From Rhodoferax ferrireducens (GTDB lineage Bacteria > Pseudomonadota > Gammaproteobacteria > Burkholderiales > Burkholderiaceae_C), in contig NZ_QEII01000324.1 of the NCBI RefSeq assembly GCF_003347515.1, forward strand, positions 310,001 through 374,000: 64,000 nt of DNA, given 5' to 3'. The translations under genes and the position numbers were made by a program. Each line of letters opens with the position of its first letter. Within the stretch, counting starts at the first letter, position 1. Shown in pieces: positions 40,533 through 49,662 of the stretch. The notes under the pieces were generated by a model that did no database searches, was not told the DNA's origin, and worked only from the letters and a program-made list of their open reading frames with translations.

Positions 40533-42215
40533 TCACTCCACCTCGTTTTTTTCAGAATACATGGCCAAATCAGCGCGGTGTGTCAGGGTTTCGACACTAT
40601 CGCCTGGCTGCGCCTGGGCCACACCGATGCTGATGCTCACCTGAAGCCCCTCCTGAATGATGAACCAGTCGTGGTTTTGCACCGCAGCACGGATGCGTTC
40701 ACAGACCTGTTCCACGCCCAAGGCATCGGCATGCGCGAAAGCCAGCACGAATTCGTCTCCGGCCAGGCGCGCCGGCATGTCGCCTTCGCGCAGGTGTGAT
40801 TTGAGAATCTGCGCAATGCATTGCAGGACTTGATCTCCGACTTGATGAGAGAAGCGGTCGTTCACCTGCTTGAATTGATCGATGTCTATCAAGGCCACAA
40901 AGGTCGGGCGCCCCCGCGCCTGGCCTTGGCTCAGCATGGCGGGAACAATGTCGGTGTAGCGCCGGCGGTTGGCAAGACCGGTCAAGGGGTCCTCGAACGA
41001 CAGTCGCTCCAGCGTCTTCGACGTGGCTTCCATGCGCTGGAGGTCCTCGTGATTTTTGCGGACCTTGAGTTGCCACGCGACCACCGTTGAGCGGCTTTTG
41101 AGGAAATCATTGCGCAGGCCTTGTTTGCGCATCCGCAGGGCTTCGAGTTCGTTGCGCGCGGGCATGTCGTACCCCTGTTCGGCGAGTATCTGGGACGCCA
41201 GCAAATACCCGATCGCGACCATGGGCTCGTGCTCGGCTTCGGTCGCCATTTCAATCATGCTGCGAATGTTCTGTTCTGCATTTTTCCAGTCCTTCCTGGC
41301 CCAGAAAATTTCGGCGCGCAACCAAAGCTCCAATATGGCGAGGGACGTGTTCCTGGGGTACCTGGCTGCCCAGACCGCGCACATCTCCGCGTCGGTCTCG
41401 GCGGCTTCAAGCTGGCCCAGCCAGCAATTCTCAATGCCTGACAACAATAGCCACAAGGCTTGGCTGAACACGTAGGCGCCTTGCAAAAGACCCGTGGACT
41501 TACCCGCCCCTGCAGGTGGTGGATGGATCGCCCTGAGTGCCCGCAAGCGATCCAGGCTGGGGAGTTGCCCCGTGTAATACCGCTCGTAAAAGAGCCTGAC
41601 CGCCTCTGCATTGCATTGATTCAACCAGGGCAACACGGCCTCGGAGGCAAGTCCCGCGCTTTCCAGGAGCTCGATAGCGGTGGTAAAGGCTTCGTCCGCC
41701 TTGTCGGCGCTGCGGCCATTGGCATAGGCAATACCGAGGTAGTTGTAGGACAGCGCCAGCATCGGGCCGGGTGGCAGCAATTCGCTCAAGTGCAGGCTTA
41801 ACAAAGCGGTTTCAATCGCTTCTTCACTTCGTCCGAGAACGCTATAGGTATACGAGAGGGTGGTGAGCGCCTCGGATTCGCCGGCCACATCACCGACCAG
41901 TTGAAATAGATAGGCCGACCGTTGGCTGGATTGATTGGCACGTCTGAAGCGCGAAGCCATCCGGTCACCATTGGCCAGACACAGCAAGGCCTGGGCTTCC
42001 AGGTGAAGGTCCTGGTTGTCCCGCGCCGCACCCACAACCGACTTGGCCAAAGCCCGGCAGGCGAGCGCATCGCCCCCGCGAAGCTTGATGCGCGCCTCGT
42101 TTAGCAAGAGATCAAAATTGCCCCCCGGCAATTCATGGAGAACGTTTTCCATAAATCCAGTCTGCTTGTCCGGACTACCTTCTGCGAGGTATTTTTTCCA
42201 GGTTTTGTAACTCAC
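40533..42215 (-). CDS. TPR-like sensor with C-terminal diguanylate cyclase (AGDEF)
   Basis: A 560-residue protein: the first 360 residues form TPR-type helices (ALTTLSYTYSVLGRSEEAIETALLSL; LALSYNYLGIAYANGRSADKADEAFTTAIELL), then a coiled coil (about residues 360-400), then a GGDEF domain (about 400-560; LTGLANRRRYTDIVPAML, ALIDIDQFKQVNDRFSHQVGDQVL). The active-site loop reads LAGDEFV (AGDEF instead of GGDEF), a variant known in active cyclases. RxxD (REGD) five residues upstream forms an intact inhibitory site. It should make cyclic-di-GMP in the cytoplasm. The start is uncertain: GTG at 42215 is proposed, ATG at 42152 is an alternative. It is convergent with phoD. Confidence 0.85.
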   Translation of the reverse strand: MSYKTWKKYLAEGSPDKQTGFMENVLHELPGGNFDLLLNEARIKLRGGDALACRALAKSVVGAARDNQDLHLEAQALLCLANGDRMASRFRRANQSSQRSAYLFQLVGDVAGESEALTTLSYTYSVLGRSEEAIETALLSLHLSELLPPGPMLALSYNYLGIAYANGRSADKADEAFTTAIELLESAGLASEAVLPWLNQCNAEAVRLFYERYYTGQLPSLDRLRALRAIHPPPAGAGKSTGLLQGAYVFSQALWLLLSGIENCWLGQLEAAETDAEMCAVWAARYPRNTSLAILELWLRAEIFWARKDWKNAEQNIRSMIEMATEAEHEPMVAIGYLLASQILAEQGYDMPARNELEALRMRKQGLRNDFLKSRSTVVAWQLKVRKNHEDLQRMEATSKTLERLSFEDPLTGLANRRRYTDIVPAMLSQGQARGRPTFVALIDIDQFKQVNDRFSHQVGDQVLQCIAQILKSHLREGDMPARLAGDEFVLAFAHADALGVEQVCERIRAAVQNHDWFIIQEGLQVSISIGVAQAQPGDSVETLTHRADLAMYSEKNEVE

Positions 42216-42601
42216 AACCCAACGCCATGCGGACGAAATAAGCGCAGACAAAGCTCTACCGGTGTTTGGTTTTTGTCGCCCGCTCAATGTGCCCAGTCGA
42301 AAAGGCAGCGCGCAGTCTACAGAACCGGAGGTGAATTGAACAATTCCCGGTGCAACCCAGCCACCCTTCCAGTCAACGCGGGGATAGGGTCTGTAGCTTT
42401 GCGTCAGCAGCTTTCGCCGCATTTGCCAATGTTACGAAGTGTAACCGTTTGGTTTCAGGGGGTAAGGAGGCTGTCAGTTTGGCCATCTGCGGGGCAGGGG
42501 ACAATAGGCCGGTCCACCAATTGATCGACAGCGTTTGCGCCCGCAGACATCGAGCAGGCCCTGGTGGCCCGCGTTTTGTCGAAAAAAGGAGCAAATAAGA
42601 C
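42216..42601. other. Intergenic region between the diguanylate cyclase and RbgA-like genes
   Basis: About 390 bases with no gene I can support. An open frame continues upstream of the cyclase on the minus strand to 42422, but its sequence lacks protein-like composition and a good start, so I treat it as leader. Divergent promoters for both flanking genes must lie here. AAAAGGAG ahead of 42602 is the RbgA-like ribosome-binding site. Confidence 0.6.
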
Positions 42602-43561
42602 ATGGCTATCCAGTGGTTCCCCGGTCACATGCATCTGACCAAAAAAGCCATCGGCGACCGGATCAAGAACATTGATGTGGTGATTGAACTGCTCGATGCG
42701 CGTCTGCCCGGGTCGAGCGCCAACCCCATGCTGGCCGAACTCACCGCGGGCAAGCCGGCGCTCAAAGTGCTGAACAAGCAAGACCTGGCCGACCCCGTCC
42801 GTACGGCGCAGTGGCTGGCGCACTACAACGCCCAGCCCGGCACCCGGGCGATCGGGCTGGATGCCAGCGTGACCGCACCCGCCAAGGCGCTGGCCAAAGC
42901 CTGTTTCGAGTTGGCGCCCCATCGCGGCGGCAATATCAAGCCCATGCGCGTGCTGATTTGCGGCATTCCCAATGTGGGCAAGTCCACGCTCATCAACACC
43001 TTGACGGGCAAACGCGCGACCAAAACCGGCGATGAGGCCGGCATCACCAAGCTGGAGCAGCGCATTTCGCTGGCCGACGATTTTTACCTGTACGACACGC
43101 CGGGCGTGCTGTGGCCACGCATCATCGTGGCCAAAAGCGGCTACAACCTGGCGGCCAGCGGCGCCATCGGCCGCAACGCGTTCAACGAAGAAGAGGTGGC
43201 GCTGGAACTGCTGGATTACTTGAAAACACATTACGCCCCTCTGGTGGAGGCCCGCTTCAAGCTGGAGGGCATCGCCGCCATGACCGACGAAGAGCTGCTG
43301 GAAGCCATCGGCCGCAAGCGCGGCGCTTTGCTGGGCGGCCAGCGCGTCAACACGCAAAAAGCCGGTGAAATCGCGATTTATGATTTTCGGGCGGCGGTAA
43401 TGGGCCGCATCACGCTGGAAACGCCCGAGGAGTTCGCCGAATGGCTGGCCGCCGGGCAAAAACTCGATGCCCAGCGGCAGGTCAAGAAGGACGCGATCGA
43501 GCTCGACCGCAAGATTCGCTTCAAGAAGATCCCGCGTCCCGATTCGCGCTCGCCTTCATAA
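42602..43561 (+). CDS. rbgA: Ribosome biogenesis GTPase, RbgA/YlqF family
   Basis: A 319-residue circularly permuted GTPase. Order of motifs is G4 (LNKQDL, about residue 58), G5 region (ALDASVTAP), G1 (GIPNVGKSTLINTLTGK, about 120), then G3 (DTPGVLWPRI), the permutation that defines YlqF/RbgA and YjeQ relatives. The N-terminus MAIQWFPGHMHLTKKAI is diagnostic of RbgA. It acts in large-subunit assembly in Bacillus; in betaproteobacteria this is inferred. AAGGAG about ten bases before ATG is strong. It is convergent with the ferredoxin gene. Confidence 0.94.
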   Translation: MAIQWFPGHMHLTKKAIGDRIKNIDVVIELLDARLPGSSANPMLAELTAGKPALKVLNKQDLADPVRTAQWLAHYNAQPGTRAIGLDASVTAPAKALAKACFELAPHRGGNIKPMRVLICGIPNVGKSTLINTLTGKRATKTGDEAGITKLEQRISLADDFYLYDTPGVLWPRIIVAKSGYNLAASGAIGRNAFNEEEVALELLDYLKTHYAPLVEARFKLEGIAAMTDEELLEAIGRKRGALLGGQRVNTQKAGEIAIYDFRAAVMGRITLETPEEFAEWLAAGQKLDAQRQVKKDAIELDRKIRFKKIPRPDSRSPS

Positions 43562-43567
43562 CAGGCG

Positions 43568-43867
43568 CTACGACCATTGATCAGACTTCAGCACCAGGTC
43601 GGAGCACGGAAAAGCCACACAGGGCAGCACATAGCCCTCGGCTTTCTCCTCGGCACTCAGGCCCGGCCATTCGATCTCGTACCGCACTTCGCCGCGCACC
43701 AGTTGCCCGATGCAGGTGCGGCAGGTGCCGTTGCGGCAGGAACTCGGCCAGTCGAGGCCACCCTGTTCCAGCGAAATCAGCAGGGGCTGGTGAGTCCAGG
43801 CGTCACACTGCGGTCCGTCAGGGCCGACGCTGGCGATGAAAAATGGCGGAAGTTCATTGACGTTCAT
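43568..43867 (-). CDS. 2Fe-2S ferredoxin-type protein
   Basis: A 99-residue plant-type [2Fe-2S] ferredoxin. The cluster loop is LDWPSSCRNGTCRTCIGQLVRGEV (three cysteines spaced C-x4-C-x2-C) and the fourth ligand is in GYVLPCVAFPCSD. It carries electrons in the cytoplasm; the partner is not evident. The start ATG at 43867 is followed upstream by dispersed repeat copy 6, 25 bases away, between it and the divergent DHH gene. Confidence 0.92.
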   Translation of the reverse strand: MNVNELPPFFIASVGPDGPQCDAWTHQPLLISLEQGGLDWPSSCRNGTCRTCIGQLVRGEVRYEIEWPGLSAEEKAEGYVLPCVAFPCSDLVLKSDQWS

Positions 43868-43892
43868 GTCTTTATTATATTAAGTGACAAAT

Positions 43893-43943
43893 GTGCCTCT
43901 AGCCCTCTAGGGTAGAGCGCAGGTAGCTATAAAATATATAGCA
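43893..43943. repeat. Dispersed hairpin repeat, copy 6
   Basis: GTGCCTCTAGCCCTCTAGGG, GCGCAGGTAGCTATAAAATA and TATAGCA match the family, with a TGCTATATA-type terminal hairpin. Unlike the others it lies between divergent genes (ferredoxin and DHH phosphoesterase), so its AT-rich end is 16 bases from the DHH start and could form part of a promoter. Confidence 0.8.
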
Positions 43944-43959
43944 TAATTTTTATCCGACA

Positions 43960-44922
43960 ATGGTTTCCATGAAAACAATTCTTCCCTTGTGTTTGTTGAT
44001 CAAGCCCGACAGAAAAGACCCGCAGCCTCTGGTCATCTACCACGGGCGTAGCTGTCCGGACGGTTTTGCGGCGGCCCTCGCGGCCTGGCTGTTTTACGAC
44101 GGTAAAGCCGAATTTCTGGGCCTGGACCATGGCGATATCAAGTCCGTGGACGACCTGCCGGCGTTGCAGGGGCGCGCCGTCTACATTCTCGATTTTTCCT
44201 TTTCACCGGAACTCCTGCGCAGCATTGAAGAGCGCGCCGCCAAGCTGGTGATGCTTGACCACCACAAGAGCGCCGCCGACAAGCTGAGCGGCTTTAGCTG
44301 CCGCTGCGGCATTGTGCATTTCGACATGCGAAAGTCAGGCGCCCGATTGGCCTGGGAATTCTTCCAGCCCGAGCAGCCGGTGCCCGATCTGGTGCGTTTT
44401 GTGGAAGACCGCGACATCTGGGTCTGGCAGTACCCCGAGAGCGCCGGCTTTCTGGCGGCCCTGGACATGGAGCCGTTCGACTTTGCGCGCTGGCATCAGA
44501 TTGCGTCCTTCAATGCCCTGCAGATGGAAAACTACATCGAGCGTGGCCGGGCCATGGACGAGAAGTTCAGCAAGCTGGCCACCGGCATTGCCGAGGGGGC
44601 GCGACCCATCGTCTTCAATGGCGTCAGCGGGCTGATGGTCAATGCGCCCGGCGTCTTTCACAGCCTGGTGGGCGAAACGCTTTGCAAGCAAAGCGGCACT
44701 TTTGCACTGATGTGGAGCGTCGACAAGAATGGCGTTGTCAAGGCGGGACTGCGCTCGGAGCGCGGCTTTGATTGCATTCCCCTGGCGGAAAGCATGGGCG
44801 GTGGCGGCCATGCGCAGGCTTGCGGTTTCAAGATGGGCCTGCAGCGTTTGCCGGAACTGCTCAGCGGCACATTCTCCAGCCAGACGGGCGTCAGCAGCCC
44901 GCAGGCTGAACCTACACCTTGA
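43960..44922 (+). CDS. DHH/DHHA1 family phosphoesterase
   Basis: A 320-residue DHH-superfamily protein: DHH domain with YHGRSCPDGFAAALAAWLFY, YILDFSFSPELLRSI and the motif MLDHHKSA near residue 100, then a C-terminal DHHA1 domain with the GGGGHAQACGF motif near residue 285. The family includes RecJ and oligoribonuclease/cyclic-dinucleotide phosphodiesterases. The small size and absence of extra domains suggest a nanoRNase/phosphatase type rather than RecJ. The ATG at 43960 or an in-frame one at 43969 is possible. Its end overlaps the convergent chemoreceptor gene by 11 bases. Confidence 0.88.
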   Translation: MVSMKTILPLCLLIKPDRKDPQPLVIYHGRSCPDGFAAALAAWLFYDGKAEFLGLDHGDIKSVDDLPALQGRAVYILDFSFSPELLRSIEERAAKLVMLDHHKSAADKLSGFSCRCGIVHFDMRKSGARLAWEFFQPEQPVPDLVRFVEDRDIWVWQYPESAGFLAALDMEPFDFARWHQIASFNALQMENYIERGRAMDEKFSKLATGIAEGARPIVFNGVSGLMVNAPGVFHSLVGETLCKQSGTFALMWSVDKNGVVKAGLRSERGFDCIPLAESMGGGGHAQACGFKMGLQRLPELLSGTFSSQTGVSSPQAEPTP

Positions 44923-46453
44923 ACTGATCTACAGCTTCCTGCAGCTGGCGCACCTGTTGCGCCAGCGCCGTGGCGGCTGTGGCAGCTTGCATCACCAAGG
45001 CCGCGTTTTGCTGCGTGACAGTGTCCATCTGCATCACGGCCAGGGAGACATGCTCGGCGCCGCTGCTTTGCTGGGCTGAGGCGATCGAAATATCACCCAG
45101 GATGTCGGTCACCCGCTTCACCGACTGGACGATTTCCTGCATGGTTTCTCCGGCATGTCCCACCAGCCGCGTGCCGCTTTCCACCTGTTGCACGGAGTTC
45201 CCGATCAATCCGCGGATCTCCTTGGCCGCTTCAGCGCTACGCTGTGCCAGTGTCCGCACTTCGCTCGCGACAACGGCGAAGCCGCGTCCCTGCTCGCCGG
45301 CGCGGGCCGCTTCGACCGCAGCATTCAACGCCAGGATATTGGTCTGAAAGGCGATGCCCTCGATCACCTCGATGATGTCCACGATCTTTTTCGAGCTGCT
45401 GCTGATTGCATCCATCGTCACGACCACATCCCCCACCACGGCACCACCGCGTTCCGCGATGTCCGACGCACTGGCGGCCAGCCCGCTGGCAGTATGCGCG
45501 TGCGCCGCATTCTGCCGGATGGTGGCACTCAGGTCCTCCATGCTCGACGCGGTTTCCTTCAGCGACGAGGCTTGCGCCTCGGTGCGCTGTGACAGGTCCG
45601 CATTGGCGGCGGCAATCTCACTCGACGCCGCGGACAGCGGGTCAGTCGTTTCCTTGATGCGCCCGACCAGGTCGGTCAGGGTGTCTTCCATGGTGCCCAT
45701 GGCACCCAGCAGGCGGCCGAACTCGCCTCCGCGTGTCGATTCGAAATCCTGGCTGAGATCGCCCGAGGCCACCGTCTCTGCAATAAGGATGGCCTCGTCC
45801 AGCGGCGCCACAATGCTGCGGATCAGCCCGTAGGCCGAGCCCACACCCACCAGCAGGGCCGCAAACCCAAGTCCCAGCATCAGGTAGCGCGTGGACGCCG
45901 TGCTGTTGTCGGTGTCTGCAATGCGCTGTTCAAGCCGATGTTTTTGCAGCAGGGCCAAGGCATTGACATGGCTCTGAAGCGTGTCGAGCATCGGCAGGGC
46001 TTCGCCGAGCAAGGCCTTTGCCGCCTCCTCGCGCTTGCCTTGTTCCAGCAGTCCTGTAACCTTGTTGGATGAGGTTGCAAAGGTCGAACTGGCCTCCTTG
46101 ATTTTGGCAAAAAGGCTCTTCTCGTCCGCCGTATCTCCCAAGCGCTCCAGCGTCGACAGGGCTGTGTTGAGGGCCTGGTGATGCGGTGCAAGGCGCTCAG
46201 TCGCCTTGACCACCGGCTCTGCACCGGCGGCGACGAACATCACCATCATTGTCCTGGCACTCTCGCGTGCGACGGTGTTGAGCGTGGCGCTGGCCTCTGC
46301 CTTGCTCCAGTCCTCGCTCAGAATCTGCCGGTCGACCTGGTCAACACTGTTCAACTGCACAAACCCGACGGTGAGCAAAAGCACCATCAGCAACAAAACA
46401 AGTCCGAAGCCCGCGCCCAGACGCGTGCTCACTTTCAAATTGGCGAGTGACAT
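44912..46453 (-). CDS. Methyl-accepting chemotaxis protein
   Basis: A 513-residue receptor: N-terminal membrane helix (RLGAGFGLVLLLMVLLLTVGFVQL), periplasmic four-helix-bundle domain (about residues 35-190), second helix (YLMLGLGFAALLVGVGSAYGLI), HAMP region, and a signalling domain with methylation helices and the hairpin IAFQTNILALNAAVEAARAGEQGRGFAVVASEVRTLAQRSAEAAKEI. The ligand is unknown. No CheR/CheB-tethering pentapeptide is seen; it ends VDQFKV. GACGGAGA lies eight bases before the ATG. It overlaps the DHH gene by 11 bases at the 3' ends. Confidence 0.95.
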   Translation of the reverse strand: MSLANLKVSTRLGAGFGLVLLLMVLLLTVGFVQLNSVDQVDRQILSEDWSKAEASATLNTVARESARTMMVMFVAAGAEPVVKATERLAPHHQALNTALSTLERLGDTADEKSLFAKIKEASSTFATSSNKVTGLLEQGKREEAAKALLGEALPMLDTLQSHVNALALLQKHRLEQRIADTDNSTASTRYLMLGLGFAALLVGVGSAYGLIRSIVAPLDEAILIAETVASGDLSQDFESTRGGEFGRLLGAMGTMEDTLTDLVGRIKETTDPLSAASSEIAAANADLSQRTEAQASSLKETASSMEDLSATIRQNAAHAHTASGLAASASDIAERGGAVVGDVVVTMDAISSSSKKIVDIIEVIEGIAFQTNILALNAAVEAARAGEQGRGFAVVASEVRTLAQRSAEAAKEIRGLIGNSVQQVESGTRLVGHAGETMQEIVQSVKRVTDILGDISIASAQQSSGAEHVSLAVMQMDTVTQQNAALVMQAATAATALAQQVRQLQEAVDQFKV

Positions 46454-46594
46454 AGGTCTCCGTCTTTTCTACTGGATAAATTCGAGTGCTTTGCAAGCAC
46501 CTTGTAATTATTCCAGTGTTTAAGACGGAAAAACGCTACTTCGAATGCGTACGAACCCCTACTCGAACTCGTTCTTTCGCTGATCTGCTATTGG

Positions 46595-46990
46595 CTATTT
46601 GAGGGAGTGCAGACCGATCATGTTGCCTTCAGTGTCCTGCACGAAGGCAATGAAGCCATGCTCGCCAATGCTCTTTTTGGGTTCCAGCAGCGTGCCGCCA
46701 CTGGCCTTGGCCCGGGCGGCTTCCACGGCGCAGTCTTCACATGAAAAGTACACCAGCGTGCCGCCGCTGCCTGGCCTCATTTTCGAGCTTTTCACCAACG
46801 CACCTGGGGCGCCCGTACCGTCCATGTTCATCGAGAACGTGCACATCTGCACGTCATTGCCCGGTGCCGCGGCCATGTTTTCAATCGGACGTTTGAACAC
46901 GGCCTCGTAAAACTTCTTGGCCCGGGGTAGATCGCTTACATAAATTTCAAACCAGCCCACGGCATTGGGCTGGACTGCGGTTTTTGCCAT
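46595..46990 (-). CDS. VOC family protein (glyoxalase-like)
   Basis: A 131-residue single VOC module: AVGWFEIYVSDLPRAKKFYEAVFKRPIE starts the first beta-alpha-beta unit, and GTLVYFSCEDCAVEAARAKASGGTLLEPKKSIGEHGFIAFVQDTEGNMIGLHS completes the fold, with candidate ligands Glu (FEIYV) and His/Glu near the end (GEHGF, GNMIGLH). It resembles the small YdcJ/glyoxalase proteins of unknown substrate. AGGAGGTC lies directly before the ATG. A perfect 18-base palindrome occurs just upstream. Confidence 0.9.
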   Translation of the reverse strand: MAKTAVQPNAVGWFEIYVSDLPRAKKFYEAVFKRPIENMAAAPGNDVQMCTFSMNMDGTGAPGALVKSSKMRPGSGGTLVYFSCEDCAVEAARAKASGGTLLEPKKSIGEHGFIAFVQDTEGNMIGLHSLK

Positions 46991-47010
46991 GATGACCTCC
47001 TGAACAGGCT

Positions 47011-47028
47011 TGGCGCACTAGTGCGCCA
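47011..47028. promoter_or_regulatory. Perfect 18-base palindrome before the VOC gene
   Basis: TGGCGCACTAGTGCGCCA is a perfect palindrome centred 30 bases upstream of the VOC start (46990, minus strand). It lies between two divergent genes and could be an operator or a 5'-leader hairpin. I do not recognise the cognate regulator. Confidence 0.5.
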
Positions 47029-47172
47029 GCGTGAAATCAGTTTAGTAATCGCAAGTCGGCTCCGCAAGTCGCATTTCTGTAAAACCATGTGACAACGATG
47101 CGCTTGATGGCCCAGGCCCAGACCCCGCTTTTACATGGATACTCCGTCAACGTTTCAATCCATTCGCCCACC

Positions 47173-49374
47173 ATGCCGATACCTGCTTCCCCTGAACGCC
47201 GCACCCGGGCCGCCTTGCGGGTTGTGCTCAGTCACTACGTGGCCAACGGCTTGTCGGCGGCATTGGGCCTGCTGCTGATCTCGGGCAGCGTGCACCTGTT
47301 TCTGGGTGCCTTCGCCGCGGCCGCAGCGTCCGTTGGGGTCGTCGTCTGCATTCCGCCCGACCAGCCGGCGCCCAAACGCGGCAAGTTCTGGCAACTTCTG
47401 CCAGCAGCACTGATCGGCCTGCCGCTGTTCATTGCCGTGCAGGTGTTGCACGCCAATCCCCTGAGCCTGGGCCTGCTGCTGGTGCCCGCCACCTTCATTG
47501 CCTTCCTGGCGGCTGCCTGGGGCAAACGCGGCCTGCCGATTTCGGTCTCCGTCATGTTCGCCATGGTGTTTTCCATGGCCGTGCCGGACCATGCCAGCAG
47601 CACCACAGTCCTTGCGACCGGCCTGTATTTTTCGCTCGGCGCGGCCGCCTACCTGCTCTGGGCCACGTTGGCCAATGCCGTGCTCAACGCGCGCTACCGG
47701 GTGCAAATGCTGGCGGACACATTGCTGTCGCTGGCCAGCCTCATGCGCACCCAGGCGCAGCAGTTCACCCCCGTGGCGACGGGCGAGCAGGGCGGACGAA
47801 CCCCCTTGATTGGCCAGCTGCTGCAACAGCAGGCCGCGCTGGCCGACCAGTTGCAGGCGGCGCGCAATATCCTGCTGGAGTCCCCGCGCACGCCGCGTCG
47901 CCAGCGCCTGGCCGGCATGCTGATGCAGGTGCTGGAGATGCGCGACCATTTGCTGGCCTGTGAACTCGACCTGGACACACTCAAGTCCCACCCCGGCCAC
48001 GCGCCGGTATTGAACGTGTTGCGCGAGCTGCTGGATGTGCTGGCCGAAGAGATCGAACAGTTGGCTGATGCCTTGTTGTATGGCCGCCTGCCACTGCCTT
48101 TTGAAAGTCACGGGCCGCAACTGGCCTCCCTGCATTGGGCCGAGGACGCACCGTCTGCAGGCGATGGCACCGCCCCGTCGCCGGCTGTGCTGGCCCGGGG
48201 CCTGGCCAGCCGCGTCGGTCATATCAACGACGAGACCTTGCGCTTGATTGCGCTGGCGCGCGGCGAGGCCGAGCCTGACGTGGCCTTGGTGCGCACCACC
48301 TGGCAGATGTTCGTGAGCCCCACCACCTGGTCATGGCGGCCTTTTGTCGCCATGTGGCGCTGGGATGCGCCGCCACTGCGTCATGCCATCCGCGCCGCGC
48401 TCGCCATCGGCACCGCCTACGCCATCTCGCTGGCGCTGCCCTGGGGCACGCATGACTACTGGATTTTGCTGACCATCGTGGTGGTGCTGCGCGGCAGTCT
48501 GGCCCAGACCCTGGAGCGGCGCAACAGCCGGGTGCTCGGCACCCTGATGGGCTGCGTGCTGGCGGGGGCGCTGTTGTCCGCCCATGTTCCGCTGCTGGCG
48601 CTGCTGGTGATCCTGACGTTGGCCCAGGCGGTGGCCCACGCCTTTGCCATCAAGCGCTATCTGGTCACCGCCGTGGCCGCCACGGTGCTCGGCTTGTTGC
48701 AAACCCACTTGCTCAATGCCGGCACCAGCCCCGCCTTCGATGTGTTGGAGCGGGTGGCCGATACGCTGATCGGCGTCACCCTGGCCTGGGCCTTCAGCTA
48801 TGTGCTGCCTTCGTGGGAGCGCAGCCAGATTCCGGCCCTGGTGGCGCGCGCCCTCGCGGCCCAGGCGCGCCATGCCCGTGTCGCACTCGCGCTGGGGCAG
48901 TTACAGGCGGTGGACAACGAGCCCGAACTGGAGTGGCGGCTCGCCCGGCGCGAGGCTTACGACAGCCTCTCGGCCCTGGTCCAGGCCACCCAGCGCTCGC
49001 TCTCGGAGCCTCGTGCCGTGCGCCCGCCGCTGGAGCCTCTGGGACGCCTGCTCGCCCACAGTTACCAGTTGCTGGCGCAGCTGACGTCGGTCAAGACCAT
49101 GCTGATGCTGCGCCGCGGACGCTTGCAACCAGCGCAAATTCGCGCACCGCTGATGCAGGCCGGCGCGGCCATCGATGCCACGCTGACCGCCCGCCAGCCG
49201 CTGGCGACGCCGGGCGCACCGCGCGCCAATACATCGCTGGAGCCGCTGACCTTGCCCGACCCCTTTGAGAGTGACCTCAGCCCCTGGATGCTGCGCCGCC
49301 TCGACCTAGCGACCGGCATTGCGGTGCAATTGCGCATGGATGCCGATCAGGTGCTGCAACCGGCTGGCGCTTGA
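47173..49374 (+). CDS. FUSC family (YccS/aromatic acid exporter-like) membrane protein
   Basis: A 733-residue protein with two hydrophobic blocks: an N-terminal set of about six helices (VVLSHYVANGLSAALGLLLISGSVHLFLGAFAAAAASVGVVV) and a second one after residue 400 (AIRAALAIGTAYAISLALPWGTHDYWILLTIVVVLRGSLAQTLERRNSRVLGTLMGCVLAGALL, the FUSC core), separated by a large cytosolic helical region. The GTHDYWILLTIVVVLRGSLAQTLERRNSRVLGT stretch is diagnostic. The family includes AaeB and YccS; substrate unknown. Start codon is uncertain (47173 used; 47098 or 47089 are in frame). Confidence 0.9.
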   Translation: MPIPASPERRTRAALRVVLSHYVANGLSAALGLLLISGSVHLFLGAFAAAAASVGVVVCIPPDQPAPKRGKFWQLLPAALIGLPLFIAVQVLHANPLSLGLLLVPATFIAFLAAAWGKRGLPISVSVMFAMVFSMAVPDHASSTTVLATGLYFSLGAAAYLLWATLANAVLNARYRVQMLADTLLSLASLMRTQAQQFTPVATGEQGGRTPLIGQLLQQQAALADQLQAARNILLESPRTPRRQRLAGMLMQVLEMRDHLLACELDLDTLKSHPGHAPVLNVLRELLDVLAEEIEQLADALLYGRLPLPFESHGPQLASLHWAEDAPSAGDGTAPSPAVLARGLASRVGHINDETLRLIALARGEAEPDVALVRTTWQMFVSPTTWSWRPFVAMWRWDAPPLRHAIRAALAIGTAYAISLALPWGTHDYWILLTIVVVLRGSLAQTLERRNSRVLGTLMGCVLAGALLSAHVPLLALLVILTLAQAVAHAFAIKRYLVTAVAATVLGLLQTHLLNAGTSPAFDVLERVADTLIGVTLAWAFSYVLPSWERSQIPALVARALAAQARHARVALALGQLQAVDNEPELEWRLARREAYDSLSALVQATQRSLSEPRAVRPPLEPLGRLLAHSYQLLAQLTSVKTMLMLRRGRLQPAQIRAPLMQAGAAIDATLTARQPLATPGAPRANTSLEPLTLPDPFESDLSPWMLRRLDLATGIAVQLRMDADQVLQPAGA

Positions 49375-49383
49375 TCGCCGGGG

Positions 49384-49662
49384 TCATTCCACCGTCACAC
49401 CCTTCCAGAACGCGACGCGCCCGCGCACCATGTCGGCTTCGGGTTTGGGCTCGGGGTAGTACCAGACGGCGTCGGTGTTGAGGTCGCCGTTGACCATCAA
49501 CGAGTAATAGCTGGCTTGGCCTTTCCAGGCGCACGAGGTTTTGTGGTTGCTGAAAGTGGTGAACTCGCGCTTCAAGGCGCTTTCGGGGAAATAGTGGTTG
49601 CCTTCCACCAGCACGGTGTCCTCACTCTCGGCAATAACGGTGTTGTTCCAGATGGCTTTCAT
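49384..49662 (-). CDS. DUF427 family protein
   Basis: A 92-residue protein, MKAIWNNTVIAESEDTVLVEGNHYFPESALKREFTTFSNHKTSCAWKGQASYYSLMVNGDLNTDAVWYYPEPKPEA, matching DUF427 (NTP_transf_9), a small all-beta domain. The conserved KTSCAWKGQASYYSLMV motif is present. Function is unproven. It is convergent with the FUSC gene nine bases away, and a 224-base gap lies beyond its start. Confidence 0.9.
   Translation of the reverse strand: MKAIWNNTVIAESEDTVLVEGNHYFPESALKREFTTFSNHKTSCAWKGQASYYSLMVNGDLNTDAVWYYPEPKPEADMVRGRVAFWKGVTVE

Noticed and set aside
40513..40545. Imperfect hairpin between convergent phoD and cyclase genes
   Set aside because: The stem is interrupted and not followed by a T run on either strand, so I do not call it a terminator.
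42216..42422. Upstream extension of the diguanylate cyclase frame
   Set aside because: The sequence is open but lacks protein-like composition and a convincing start.
46486..46500. GTGCTTTGCAAGCAC inverted repeat upstream of the chemoreceptor
   Set aside because: Six-base arms with a three-base centre occur by chance in a genome of this size and no regulator is nearby; left as a weak candidate only.
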